From: Rhodococcus sp. 1168
Lineage (GTDB): Bacteria; Actinomycetota; Actinomycetes; Mycobacteriales; Mycobacteriaceae
Direction of reading: 5' to 3'
DNA: 64,000 nt
Assembly (NCBI RefSeq): GCF_002091955.1
Contig: NZ_MKKY01000055.1
Coordinates: 62,001 to 126,000, forward strand
Positions 34,299 to 42,818 of the stretch are shown here, in pieces (position 1 is the first letter of the stretch; the number at the start of each line of letters is the position of its first letter). The notes beneath the pieces were generated by a model, which saw nothing but the letters and a program-made list of their open reading frames with translations, was not told the origin of the DNA and ran no database searches. The position numbers and the translations under genes were made by a program.

Positions 34299-36890
34299 AT
34301 GACCGAAGACGCTTGGCCCAGTTCGGTTTTTCTGACCGGACTCGATCTGTTGGACCAAGGCCGAACCATCGAAGCCCTCGGCGTCATGTGCGCCGTGTTG
34401 GCGGACTGCGAATCGGCGGGTCATGCGCACCGTATCGCGCATTGTCTGAGGTGGATCGGCGCTCTGCAATTGGAACTGGGTGAGCTGGACTCGGCTGTGG
34501 ATTCGCTCAGGTACGCGCTCCGACTTCTCGTAGACGTGGACGTGGACGTGGACGATGTCGAGTTGACCGGGGACTGCATGGGGATCCTCGGAATGGCGCT
34601 GTCTGATCTCGGCGAGGCGCAGGAAGCGGCGAAACTGCTCGAAGCGACTTGTGCGGTTTGCGCCGATTGGGGTGACATCGAGTCGGAGGGGTTGTATTCC
34701 AACGCGCTGGGGGAGGTATACGAGAAACTGGAGACTTTCGGCCCAGCGCGTCGCGCCTATGCACGTGCCGCGGAGTGTTTCCGGCTCGCCGAGCACTGGG
34801 CGGAAGCGGCCGACAGCAGCGAGAGCGCTGGGACGTGCTCGATCGAGATTGACGACTCCGTGGGCGCGCGGAACGCATTTCGAACTGCTCGGGACCTGTA
34901 CGAGCATGACGGCGACGAAGTCGACGCCGCGCGTTGTCGGTTCTTGTTCGGGCTGTGCTCGGGCTTGAATAATATCGACGAAGCCGAGATCGAATTACTC
35001 TCGGCGATAGACTATTTCGGATCAACCTCACACCCAGATATGGAGGGCGACTGCTGGGAGCAACTCGGCGAACTCTATCTGGACGCGGAGCGGGTAGACG
35101 ATGCCTTCACTGCCTTCGGAAATGCACTCGACCGTCACCAGGAGACGACCGGCGGCACACGGAGCGCGCACTGTCACCGACAGCTGGCTCGACTGCATGC
35201 ACACCGACGGTCGGTCGAACCCACTATCGCGTCACTCACCGCGGCCCGAGACATTTATGCCGATGTCGAGCCCGCAGAGGCTGTCGACATCGACATCAGT
35301 CTCGGCGGGATCCTCGAAGATCTGGGCAGGATGGATGAGTCGCTCGTTGTCTACTCGAGGGCCAGGAATGTGAGCGTCGTTCTCGATGATTCTGTCGCAG
35401 TAGCGTTGTGCGACATGCACATCGGTACGGTTCACATGCACATGGGAGATCACACCGCGGCGGACTCCTATCTGTTACGGGCCTCGGAGGTGTTCGCCGC
35501 GTCGGGAGAGCGCTTCAACCACGCTCGAAGTCTCAGATACCGTGCCGCGGTTAGAAGTGCACTGGCGGAGCTACCTGCCGCAGAAGTGCTGTTGTTCGAA
35601 GCGCTTCGCGTGGTGCACGGGCTCGAGGAATCAGCCGGGCTGGTGAACGATTGCCGACAGGACCTGGCGCTGCTTCTGTATCTGTCGTCAGACTATCAAG
35701 GCGCTATCGACAGACTCGAAGAGGTCCGCGCAGAGTACCTTCGACAAGGCAAAAGGGAGCAAGCAGACCTGTGCCTGCAGAACATCGGTGCAGCGTATTC
35801 ATCTCTCGGCCGCTACTCGGACGCAGAACGTGCACTGGTCGAATCTCGGAACGCGCTTGAGAAAAGCGGGATATCCTCGGCTGCAGCATCATCCGACGCG
35901 CACCTCAGTCAGCTGTATCTCGAGACGGGAAGGCTGGAGGAATCCGCGCAGGCCTTCGAACGCGCTCGGCGTGCTTTCGAGTCGATGGGTGCCACCGATC
36001 GTGTTGCAATGCTCGACCAGAATCTGGCCGGCCTGTACATCTCGCGGGGCGAACTCGACGCAGCAGAGGAAGGATTTCTCCGGGCCACCGCACTGTTCAC
36101 CCGCCTAGGCCAGAGACAGAAAAGCGCCCTGTGTCGATGCAACCTGGGTGCCGTGGCGATTTTGAAGTCCCAGTTCGCCAGGGCCGCCCATTTGATCGGG
36201 GAGGCGCTGAAGGAGCTGAGGCAAGACCCCGCTCATCGACGCACAGTCGCGTGGGCAGAACGCAATTGTGCCTGTGCAGAACTGTTGCTGGGCAACAAAG
36301 ATCGCGGACTTGTACATCTCGGTGCCGCCCGGACCGCCGCTCTCGAACTCGGCACGATGCTCGATGCAGCCAAGTGTGACTACATTGCGGCGCTGTGGGA
36401 TGTTTCCGATACTGGGGACGACAGACTGCGCGAAGCGGTCGACTTGGCTCTCCCCGCACTGCAATACCTCGACGCCCAGAGATTTCAGTTCAACTCTGCC
36501 GCTACCCGCGAAGCCTGGGCGAAAACTGTCGCCCTGTGGACCTCGAACCTGTTCGACTGGGCATATCGTTTGGGCGACGAGGCGCTGATGGCCGAACTCA
36601 TCGAATCTGCGATCAACTCGGGGACCCACGTCTCCGACACATCAACCGACTTCAAAGCAATTTCGATGAATCTGGCATCATTTGGTCACGAGATCGACGG
36701 TGGCGTGAACGTACCGGCGCTCGACATCGGTACGAGGGCAGGTTCACTCATCGCGGGCGCGATTCTGCCTATGCAACCTCCACCTATGCTGGTGATGCCA
36801 GACGGCCGCATCGCCCTCGACCCGTACTTCCGTGCCGTGGACAGTCGATACGGCAAGCAAACGCGACCCTCTGCCGTGAGCGTCGTGTGA
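34299..36890 (+). CDS. Large tetratricopeptide-repeat (TPR) protein
   Basis: An 863-residue soluble protein built almost entirely of TPR-type helix pairs from residue 10 to about 700. Units of the W/L-G-A-Y-A-F-A pattern are visible many times: HRIAHCLRWIGALQLELGEL, ENSALGEVYEKLETFGPARR-like, CLQNIGAAYSSLGRYSDAER, MLDQNLAGLYISRGELDAAE. The last 150 residues differ (RFQFNSAATREAWAKTVALW), a tail known from proteins that couple TPRs to a CHAT domain, but here no CHAT domain follows. It is in an operon with the membrane protein and divergent from the CHAT operon. A six-base repeat (GTGGAC, encoding VDVDVD) occurs at about 34533-34550. Confidence 0.88.
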   Translation: MTEDAWPSSVFLTGLDLLDQGRTIEALGVMCAVLADCESAGHAHRIAHCLRWIGALQLELGELDSAVDSLRYALRLLVDVDVDVDDVELTGDCMGILGMALSDLGEAQEAAKLLEATCAVCADWGDIESEGLYSNALGEVYEKLETFGPARRAYARAAECFRLAEHWAEAADSSESAGTCSIEIDDSVGARNAFRTARDLYEHDGDEVDAARCRFLFGLCSGLNNIDEAEIELLSAIDYFGSTSHPDMEGDCWEQLGELYLDAERVDDAFTAFGNALDRHQETTGGTRSAHCHRQLARLHAHRRSVEPTIASLTAARDIYADVEPAEAVDIDISLGGILEDLGRMDESLVVYSRARNVSVVLDDSVAVALCDMHIGTVHMHMGDHTAADSYLLRASEVFAASGERFNHARSLRYRAAVRSALAELPAAEVLLFEALRVVHGLEESAGLVNDCRQDLALLLYLSSDYQGAIDRLEEVRAEYLRQGKREQADLCLQNIGAAYSSLGRYSDAERALVESRNALEKSGISSAAASSDAHLSQLYLETGRLEESAQAFERARRAFESMGATDRVAMLDQNLAGLYISRGELDAAEEGFLRATALFTRLGQRQKSALCRCNLGAVAILKSQFARAAHLIGEALKELRQDPAHRRTVAWAERNCACAELLLGNKDRGLVHLGAARTAALELGTMLDAAKCDYIAALWDVSDTGDDRLREAVDLALPALQYLDAQRFQFNSAATREAWAKTVALWTSNLFDWAYRLGDEALMAELIESAINSGTHVSDTSTDFKAISMNLASFGHEIDGGVNVPALDIGTRAGSLIAGAILPMQPPPMLVMPDGRIALDPYFRAVDSRYGKQTRPSAVSVV

Positions 36891-37057
36891 CCCACGGGTC
36901 GTTCCACGGAGACAAGATGTAGCTCATCCCGGCAATGTCCTCGCGGACGAAATCGACGTACCCCTTCATGTCCATGGCCCGGATGTCTCGACCGTCCGCC
37001 GGGTCTCGACCTGTCCAGAAACCTGCGCGACGTTATCAACAGTCCCGACTATCGGGC

Positions 37058-38206
37058 TCAACACACATCGTTGCCAAGTGCTGGATCGAAATCCTCACCC
37101 AAGGACGGGAAGTACCATTGCACCGTCGAGTAGGCGCGGCGTGTGTTGCACGTCGAGATGTCGTATGCGATGACCTCGGCCGGCATCATCTCGGCGTCCG
37201 CCACGGAATCGACAACATAAAACGCGTTTCCGTGACCGGTTGCGCGTTCGCCACCCCAGGAATCCCACACGATGTCGCTGACCAAACCGCTGGGGGATCC
37301 GCCGAAATATATCTTGACGGGGGTTGTTTCGCCGTACCCGTCGGAGTATGAGGGTGGTCGGCCGCCGAGGACAATGTTCGGATCCAGGTCGGAGACCGTC
37401 GGCGCGAACGCTGGGGGAGCAGAGTGCATCGGTTCGCATTCGAACGTCCCAGTTTTGGCGAGCCTGTTCGAACTGGTGTATTCACCGGACACCCTGTTCG
37501 TATCCTTCTCAGCCCACTCCCCGTTCGCCCAGTCGGAGGTGACAGTCTCCGTGTACGCACCGCCCGGAGTCGGTGTCCCGTAGCTGCTGTCACCCTCCGT
37601 CGTGACCACCCCGACCGATCCTGGCTGCGGGCATCGCACCAGAACTCGTAACCCCTCGGTAGGGACCGTCCATGCAGTCGCGTCGTCGAAATCGGAAGCA
37701 AGGACGGGGGGAGCGGGAATGACCACGGGTCCGTCGTCCCACCCGATCACGCCGAACAGTTCCGAACCGCCGAGACCGAATTTTCCGTCGACGACGATAT
37801 CCGCGCCCTGCTCGCGCGTGATGTGATACGCACCGACGAACACGTTCGACGGTGTGATGTCGCTGCGGAGGATGTGCTTGTCCTCGACACTCGCAGTCGA
37901 AACCGTGCCGCCCGTGTCGATGTGGACGTTGACCAGACCGTCGACCAATTCGATGGCCACGTTGTCCGAGTTGCCGTCACCGTCGACGTCGACGGACGCA
38001 ACGACCTCACATAGACCACGGGTCCCGTCGCATGGGTTGCCTGCTGGTGCTCGCTGGGCAGCCGACGCTGTGTCGTCGTCGTCGACGGCCGACGAGGACG
38101 CCACCGCGTCAGGCCCTTTGGTGGTCTCGCCGCCGTCTTCACCGCACGCAGCAGACATGAGCAACAAGGACGCTGCCATGAAACTGAAGACCTTCAATCG
38201 CCGCAT
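37058..38206 (-). CDS. Secreted lipoprotein, unknown function
   Basis: The frame is open to 38329, but the ATG at 38206 gives a proper lipoprotein signal peptide: MRRLKVFSFMAASLLLM, then the lipobox SAAC with the modified Cys, giving about 382 residues. A Thr/Ser/Asp-rich linker follows. The mature part has an FG-GAP/EF-hand-like strand with DVDGDGNSDNVAIELVDG (a calcium-binding-like DxDxDG loop) and a beta-rich remainder (GSVGVVTTEGDSSYGTP, PVKIYFGGSPSGL). Four Cys in the C-terminal half could form disulfides. Exported and attached to the membrane. The gene is monocistronic, with the TPR gene convergent 168 bases away. Confidence 0.8.
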   Translation of the reverse strand: MRRLKVFSFMAASLLLMSAACGEDGGETTKGPDAVASSSAVDDDDTASAAQRAPAGNPCDGTRGLCEVVASVDVDGDGNSDNVAIELVDGLVNVHIDTGGTVSTASVEDKHILRSDITPSNVFVGAYHITREQGADIVVDGKFGLGGSELFGVIGWDDGPVVIPAPPVLASDFDDATAWTVPTEGLRVLVRCPQPGSVGVVTTEGDSSYGTPTPGGAYTETVTSDWANGEWAEKDTNRVSGEYTSSNRLAKTGTFECEPMHSAPPAFAPTVSDLDPNIVLGGRPPSYSDGYGETTPVKIYFGGSPSGLVSDIVWDSWGGERATGHGNAFYVVDSVADAEMMPAEVIAYDISTCNTRRAYSTVQWYFPSLGEDFDPALGNDVC

Positions 38207-38410
38207 ATCGATGAATGTAAAGCGGCTGACCTCGGATAGGTATCCGACGATTGATCGACGATGGCCGTGCGAAATAAGACATTCGGTCCCGATTCTGTGA
38301 ACGAAAGACACCGGCCCACCAACCCACACGATGCGGACAGACCCCCAACTCCTCGAACATGGCGTTCGGAGTCGACTTCTCGACTACCCCGATCGGTGCC
38401 GCGCCGGGGT

Positions 38411-39688
38411 TCAGATGGACTGATGCGGCTGGCCCCCGAGCCCACGCAACAGTAAATCCGCAATGAACTTCGCGTTGTCCTCCGGGGTGTTGTTCCGACG
38501 GGTGAAGCACCGCATGAGGAGCGTGTTCGTGATTCCCGCGGCTAGGTCGACCGGGCTGCCGATCAAGGCCAGAGTCCCGGAATCCTGGCCCTGCTGTATG
38601 ACGGGTCCGATGATGGACGGAATGTTGAGCTTTTGCTTGATGGACAGAAGGCCGTCGGGTTCGCCGTAGGTATCGTGCGCGACGGCCACCAGCATCGCAT
38701 CCATGAATTCGATCTCGTGGGCAGCCAATCGCGCGCAGCGGAGCAAGAAGTTCTCGATGATGGTGACTTCGTCCGTCCCGATGAGGAGATCGTCCGCCAC
38801 AGTCTCCCGCAGAAGGTCCACGCGTGCTTGCAGCGCTCCGACGAGGATGTGCTGTTTCGTCGGGAAGAGCTTCTTAACGGTGGCACGCGGTACGGCGGCA
38901 TCGTCCGCGATGTCGTCGATACGCGTCATGAAGTATCCGCGTTTGCCGAATTCGATGCGCGCAGCGTCGATGATGGCGGCCCTCGGATCACGCGGTCGAG
39001 GCCGCGCCACGACCGGTTCGACGGGCGCGACCACGTCGTCAAGATGCTGGTGCCGACCGGATGTGTCCACCACCGCACCGAGGAACGCAAGCACTGCATC
39101 GGCGACGCCGGCCGCCGAGACCGCCGCGGGATCGACTCGGCTGCGCAGGCGGAAGCCGTCGAGCATCGCGTTGACGGTCATGCCTAGAGTTCGGACCGTG
39201 AACGGTCTGCGCATCGTGGCATCGGCCTGCTCGAACAGTGCTTCGTACGCGGCCACGACCAATTCGTCTCTACGGCCGTAGTCCGCCTTCAACGCCCGCT
39301 TACTGCCGAACGCTTGCGCCAAAACGGTTTTTGCCGACAGGGCGTCGTTTACGAGTACGTTGAATGTGTCCGCCGCCAGCGAGACGACGGCGGGGTTCAC
39401 TGCCTCGGCGTGCGTCCGACGGCTCAGCCGCACCGCGTCCCGAACGGCCTCAGCGGTCGGCCACCCGGATTCGGTCAGTCGTGAAACGAGGGCGTCGACG
39501 AAGTCGGATTTGGTAGTGAATCGTCGGAAGAACGTCGCCTGTGACGCACCCGCACGGTGGACAACATCTTCGCTCCGCAACCCCCGGAGAAGAACCTCCC
39601 GTGGCCGTTCGGCCAGCAAAGAAATTCCGGCCTCGACGAATTGCGACGCCAATGCATCGTGCTCGGTCAATCTCTGCCCCTTGCTCAT
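38411..39688 (-). CDS. Tandem TetR-family regulator (two TetR units fused)
   Basis: A 425-residue protein with two complete TetR units. The first HTH is LRSEDVVHRAGASQATFFRR (residues about 37-56), and the second begins at AIIDAARIEFGKRGYFM with HTH IDDIADDAAVPRATVKKLF (about 255-275). Each is followed by its own helical ligand domain. The ORF starts at ATG 39688, but no ribosome-binding site lies before it; a TTG at 39670 with AAGGGG seven bases upstream may be the real start. In that case the near-perfect palindrome at 39687-39702 would be an upstream operator. Tandem TetR proteins are found in actinobacteria. No obvious target operon sits next to it. Confidence 0.85.
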   Translation of the reverse strand: MSKGQRLTEHDALASQFVEAGISLLAERPREVLLRGLRSEDVVHRAGASQATFFRRFTTKSDFVDALVSRLTESGWPTAEAVRDAVRLSRRTHAEAVNPAVVSLAADTFNVLVNDALSAKTVLAQAFGSKRALKADYGRRDELVVAAYEALFEQADATMRRPFTVRTLGMTVNAMLDGFRLRSRVDPAAVSAAGVADAVLAFLGAVVDTSGRHQHLDDVVAPVEPVVARPRPRDPRAAIIDAARIEFGKRGYFMTRIDDIADDAAVPRATVKKLFPTKQHILVGALQARVDLLRETVADDLLIGTDEVTIIENFLLRCARLAAHEIEFMDAMLVAVAHDTYGEPDGLLSIKQKLNIPSIIGPVIQQGQDSGTLALIGSPVDLAAGITNTLLMRCFTRRNNTPEDNAKFIADLLLRGLGGQPHQSI

Positions 39689-39702
39689 TTATTCGAATGA
39701 AT
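39687..39702. promoter_or_regulatory. Near-perfect palindrome at the TetR start
   Basis: ATTTATTCGAATGAAT is symmetrical apart from one base pair and overlaps the nominal ATG of the tandem TetR gene. Position and size fit a TetR autoregulatory operator. Its half-site (TTCATTC/GAATGAA type) recurs in a second palindrome at 55863-55882. Confidence 0.5.
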
Positions 39703-39893
39703 CCACGTCCATCAGCCAAATGAAGCTGTGTCCACAGCAGGATCCCGCCACGGCACCTAGCGAGAGTACTCACTGTCACTCGAGAGCGGTGGCTATCGGC
39801 GCGCGGAGTGACCTGGGCGGCCCAATCCGCTTGCATAGGGATTCAATGCGCGTACGTCACCAGGATGTGCGGCACCCAGAGTGAGGACCGCGC

Positions 39894-40172
39894 GTGACAA
39901 TGACAGATTCCCTCGACACGGACAAAGCACGAACAACCCAGCCACGCGGCCCACGCCTCAGTACACGAGAGGTCGAGGTTCTGCTGGCGTGGATCAAGTC
40001 GGACTCGAAGTCGGCGGTGTCCGAGATGCTGTTCATCGCCCCCGGCACCGTGAACACGCATCTGAGCCGAATCCGGACCAAATACGATCAGGCAGGACGG
40101 AGCGCCTCGACGAAGGCCGCACTACTCGCGCGGGCCATCCAGGACGGATTGATCGATCTTCACGAACTGTGA
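39894..40172 (+). CDS. Stand-alone LuxR-type HTH protein
   Basis: A 92-residue protein consisting of a disordered 20-residue start and one LuxR-family HTH: LSTREVEVLLAWIKSDSKSA, then MLFIAPGTVNTHLSRIRTKY. GTG at 39894 is chosen (GTGAGGA upstream); an ATG six bases later is possible. There is no receiver or sensor domain, so it may act as a constitutive DNA-binding protein or through protein contact. It is divergent from the tandem TetR gene across about 205 bases, and a 27-codon ORF starts at its stop. Confidence 0.75.
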   Translation: MTMTDSLDTDKARTTQPRGPRLSTREVEVLLAWIKSDSKSAVSEMLFIAPGTVNTHLSRIRTKYDQAGRSASTKAALLARAIQDGLIDLHEL

Positions 40173-40249
40173 CGTTCGACCCCACGAGGTATGCACTGGC
40201 GCATCCCGCAGCCGGTCCATCTGTGGTCCGAGTCGCCGAGGTGGTCTAG
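40169..40249 (+). CDS. Possible 26-residue coupled ORF
   Basis: A GTG overlaps the TGA of the LuxR-type gene and opens 26 codons (VTFDPTRYALAHPAAGPSV to TAG at 40247-40249). It has the look of a translationally coupled start of a longer gene whose remainder has been lost. No match is recognised, and it may be chance. Confidence 0.25.
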   Translation: MTFDPTRYALAHPAAGPSVVRVAEVV

Positions 40250-40578
40250 ATGTTTGCGCACCCGTGCCGTCGTCATCATCGAGTCCCCGGTGACGATGAC
40301 GTCGCGACTGGCCAACCAAGCTTGGTTCTATGGCTCTCAGCACGGGAGGCATTGTGGTCGAATAGATTTCGACAGAGCCCCAACTCAGATCGGCGTCGCC
40401 CAGGGCATCGGTTACTACACATACTTCCTACTGGTGCAGGTCACAAAATGTGTTCGTGTGGCGGCGCATTCAGCGACCGACATTCGAACAGTCGACCACC
40501 GAACAGTAGACAGACTTCGCGACCGCGTTTTTGTAGATTGAGGCCATCGATCGTTGGTCAAACACCTGGAGATGCTCA
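40250..40578. other. Intergenic region without a recognisable gene
   Basis: About 330 bases. No plausible gene on either strand; AT-rich near the end, where the promoter of the secreted protein should lie. The sequence GACTTCGCG...TGTAGATTGAGG (about 40510-40545) includes a -10-like TAGATT. Confidence 0.45.
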
Positions 40579-41139
40579 ATGCGCAAGAAAATATTTTCGC
40601 CGTTAATTGCCTTGATCGCTATTGCAACTTTGTTTTCGACTGTAGGCGCGACGGCGCACGCCGGCCCGATTGTTGATTTGGGTTCCGGTGTAGTGGAACT
40701 TCCGATCCCAGACATTGGCAATATGGCGACAGGTAGCGCAGGCGGCGTTCTCAATTCCGTTGCTCCGTTGCTTGGATCAGCCGAGGCCCCGGGCACGGTG
40801 CCGGGATTCCCCTTCGTTCCGCTCCCCCTGGCTCCACCGGCAGACGATAGAGTCGTCGGCGGTTGGTACGGAACCTGGACCGTCTCCGACGGAACCTACC
40901 TGGCGGCGCTCAACATCAGCCAAGCTAACCCGCTACGTGCAAATATCGATATACCAGGCCGGCCATGCAACGCGGACTGGACAGAAGAGAGTCGAAACGG
41001 TGCCGTTGTGGTCGTGCGAGCGAACGTGCTATCAGGCAGCTGCAGTAGCAACACCTGGCTCATGACCCTCACCGAGAACTCAATCTACGCAACCGATTCC
41101 GAGGGACGCACAGCGTCGGTCGAATTTCGTAGAGGCTAG
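40579..41139 (+). CDS. Small secreted protein
   Basis: A 186-residue exported protein. The signal peptide is clear: MRKKIFSPLIALIAIATLF, then cleavage after ATAHA. The mature part starts with a Gly/Pro-rich spacer (GPIVDLGSGVVELPIPDIG), followed by a beta-rich domain beginning WYGTWTVSDGTYLAALNISQ, with two Cys pairs (GRPCNADW, SGSCSSNTW). Function unknown; it resembles small secreted actinobacterial proteins of the lipocalin-like or beta-sandwich type. It stands alone. Confidence 0.8.
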   Translation: MRKKIFSPLIALIAIATLFSTVGATAHAGPIVDLGSGVVELPIPDIGNMATGSAGGVLNSVAPLLGSAEAPGTVPGFPFVPLPLAPPADDRVVGGWYGTWTVSDGTYLAALNISQANPLRANIDIPGRPCNADWTEESRNGAVVVVRANVLSGSCSSNTWLMTLTENSIYATDSEGRTASVEFRRG

Positions 41140-41368
41140 GCACCGCCGACCCAGAATTTGTCACAGCGAGACTATTTCAGATAAAAAGCGCCGGATGTTC
41201 TATTGGCGCCCAGCGCAGCGAGTCCGCGATGCCGTAGATCAGTTCTGTCGATTGGGGAGCCTCGGGCGGTCCGATGGCCGGGTAAGCAGCTGTAGATGCG
41301 GGGCAATATCGGCGTCATCGGGGAGCATTGCCAATGGATAGAGGTGTAAAGCTTGGTATGCTGGTCTG

Positions 41369-41473
41369 ATGGCCACTGATTCAAATCTCGGGCTGACTGC
41401 CGTCGAGTACGAGAGTCGGCCGTGGGAGTCCTCATCCATGCAGGCATCCAGAACCCAGCGCAGGTTGCACGCG
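41369..41473 (+). pseudogene. Detached N-terminus of the Fic gene
   Basis: ATG 41369 opens a frame that starts like Fic-family proteins of this subgroup (LTAVEYESRPWESSSM, then RTQRRLHA). It loses coding character at about 41473 and lies out of frame with the Fic core that begins before 41508. The expected segment of about 30 residues between the two is missing, indicating a deletion with a frameshift. Confidence 0.55.
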
Positions 41474-41507
41474 GGGGACTCTCGGCTCGTCCACCGAGCT
41501 GGCGCCG

Positions 41508-42458
41508 ATGAGCTCGATCCTGCTGCGATCCGAGAGCGCTGCCTCGTCGCAGACAGAGAACCTCACCGTCGGCGCGCGTTCGTTGGCTCTCGCCGAGTTG
41601 GGTTCGCCGAGCAGTCGAAACGCGTCGATTGTCAGCGGCAACGTACGCGCCATGGAGGCCGCACTCGCAGTGAGTGCGACGGCGTCCGCCGAGTCAGTAC
41701 TAGCCATGCACCGGGCACTGATGGAGCCGGCCGGTGACCCCGATGCAGGCCGGTGGCGCACTCAGCAGGTCTGGATCGGTGGCTCTGATGTCGGTTCACA
41801 CCACGCTGCATTCGTTCCGCCACACCACGATCGGCTTGCGGAGTCGTTGGATGATCTTTTCGTGTTCGCATCGAGGGATGATCTTCCAGTCCTTCCTCAG
41901 GTGGCCATCGCCCATGCACAGTTCGAGACGATTCACCCCTTCACCGATGGGAACGGACGTACCGGCAGATCACTGATACATACGATGCTTCGACGGGCCG
42001 AAGTAATCGAACATGTTACGGCCCCATTGTCTGCCGGACTGCTGACGGACACGGCGACCTACTTTTCGAGCCTCGACGAGTACAGAATGGGCCACGTCGA
42101 ACCGATAATTCGGCGCCTGAATGCCGCGACTTTCACAGCGGTGTCGAATGGCCGAACGTTGATCGACGAATTGGCAGCTGCTAGAGACCGTTTCATCGGA
42201 GCCGTTGTTGCGCGCCGCGAGTCTGTCGTATGGAGCCTGATCGATGCACTTATTGCACAATCAGTGATCGACAACCCTTTCGTGCAGGGGACATTCGATG
42301 TCAGTGATATGTCTGCTCAGCGAGCCATCGACCGACTCGTTGACGCGGGCGTTCTCCACCAGACGTCGAAGGGGCGACGGAACCGCGTGTGGCAGGCAGA
42401 CGAGATCTTCGATGCACTCGACCGTTTCGCCGAGCGCACCCGTCGGGCCAGGTGGTAA
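41508..42458 (+). CDS. Fic-domain protein (AMPylase type), N-terminally damaged
   Basis: The core is intact over 316 residues: the N-terminal helices SSILLRSESAASSQTENL, then the Fic motif HPFTDGNGRTGRSL (from about residue 142) with the catalytic His, and the flap region GGSDVGSHHAAFVPP. A C-terminal winged-helix part follows (SAQRAIDRLVDAGVLHQTSK). The S/T-x3-E/G-type inhibitory element is expected in the damaged region or in SSQTEN. Fic proteins transfer AMP to Tyr, Thr or Ser of targets. A normal protein would be about 370 residues; the first 60 are lost in another frame (41369-41473), so activity or solubility may be altered. ATG 41508 has no good ribosome-binding site. Confidence 0.8.
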   Translation: MSSILLRSESAASSQTENLTVGARSLALAELGSPSSRNASIVSGNVRAMEAALAVSATASAESVLAMHRALMEPAGDPDAGRWRTQQVWIGGSDVGSHHAAFVPPHHDRLAESLDDLFVFASRDDLPVLPQVAIAHAQFETIHPFTDGNGRTGRSLIHTMLRRAEVIEHVTAPLSAGLLTDTATYFSSLDEYRMGHVEPIIRRLNAATFTAVSNGRTLIDELAAARDRFIGAVVARRESVVWSLIDALIAQSVIDNPFVQGTFDVSDMSAQRAIDRLVDAGVLHQTSKGRRNRVWQADEIFDALDRFAERTRRARW

Positions 42459-42818
42459 CGACCCTGTTCGTGTTGTCGGTTGGACCTCTCGGGTGCGAGC
42501 ACTACCGGAGAGCGTCCGCGATCCCCGGCGCGAGGTTGTCGACGGCATAGGGGATCGACAGTGACCCGCAGCCGAAGGTGCCGATCAGCCGCAGGGTGGT
42601 GACCCGGTCTCGGAAAGATCGAATTCGGTTTCGTCCCGCGAAGTTTGATCGTCAGCAACAACGGAGTATCCAGTCGGTCCGGATGCTGCAGTTCACCAAA
42701 AGCAGTGCCCCGAACAGTCCAACCGGTCGAAGTGCTCGGGCGTCCGACAGAGGTAGATGCTCCCGAGCAATGCTGTGCAGCGCCAAAGCAATGCTGCGGA
42801 CCGGTCCAGAGGTTCAAT
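42459..42818. other. Intergenic region, one unexplained open stretch
   Basis: About 360 bases. On the minus strand one frame reads about 48 codons of protein-like sequence (RNRIRSFRDRVTTLRLIG, then SIPYAVDNLAPGIADAL) ending at a TAG near 42514, without a start. I do not recognise it; it may be a scrap of a lost gene. Confidence 0.4.

Noticed and set aside
34533-34560. GTGGAC tandem repeats (VDVDVD) as a phase-variable tract
   Set aside because: Six-base units keep the frame, and only about three copies are present; it would change length by two residues at most.
42514-42660. Minus-strand open stretch with RNRIRSFRDRVTTLRLIG
   Set aside because: No start codon, no recognised family and bounded by stops; mentioned in the gap entry only.
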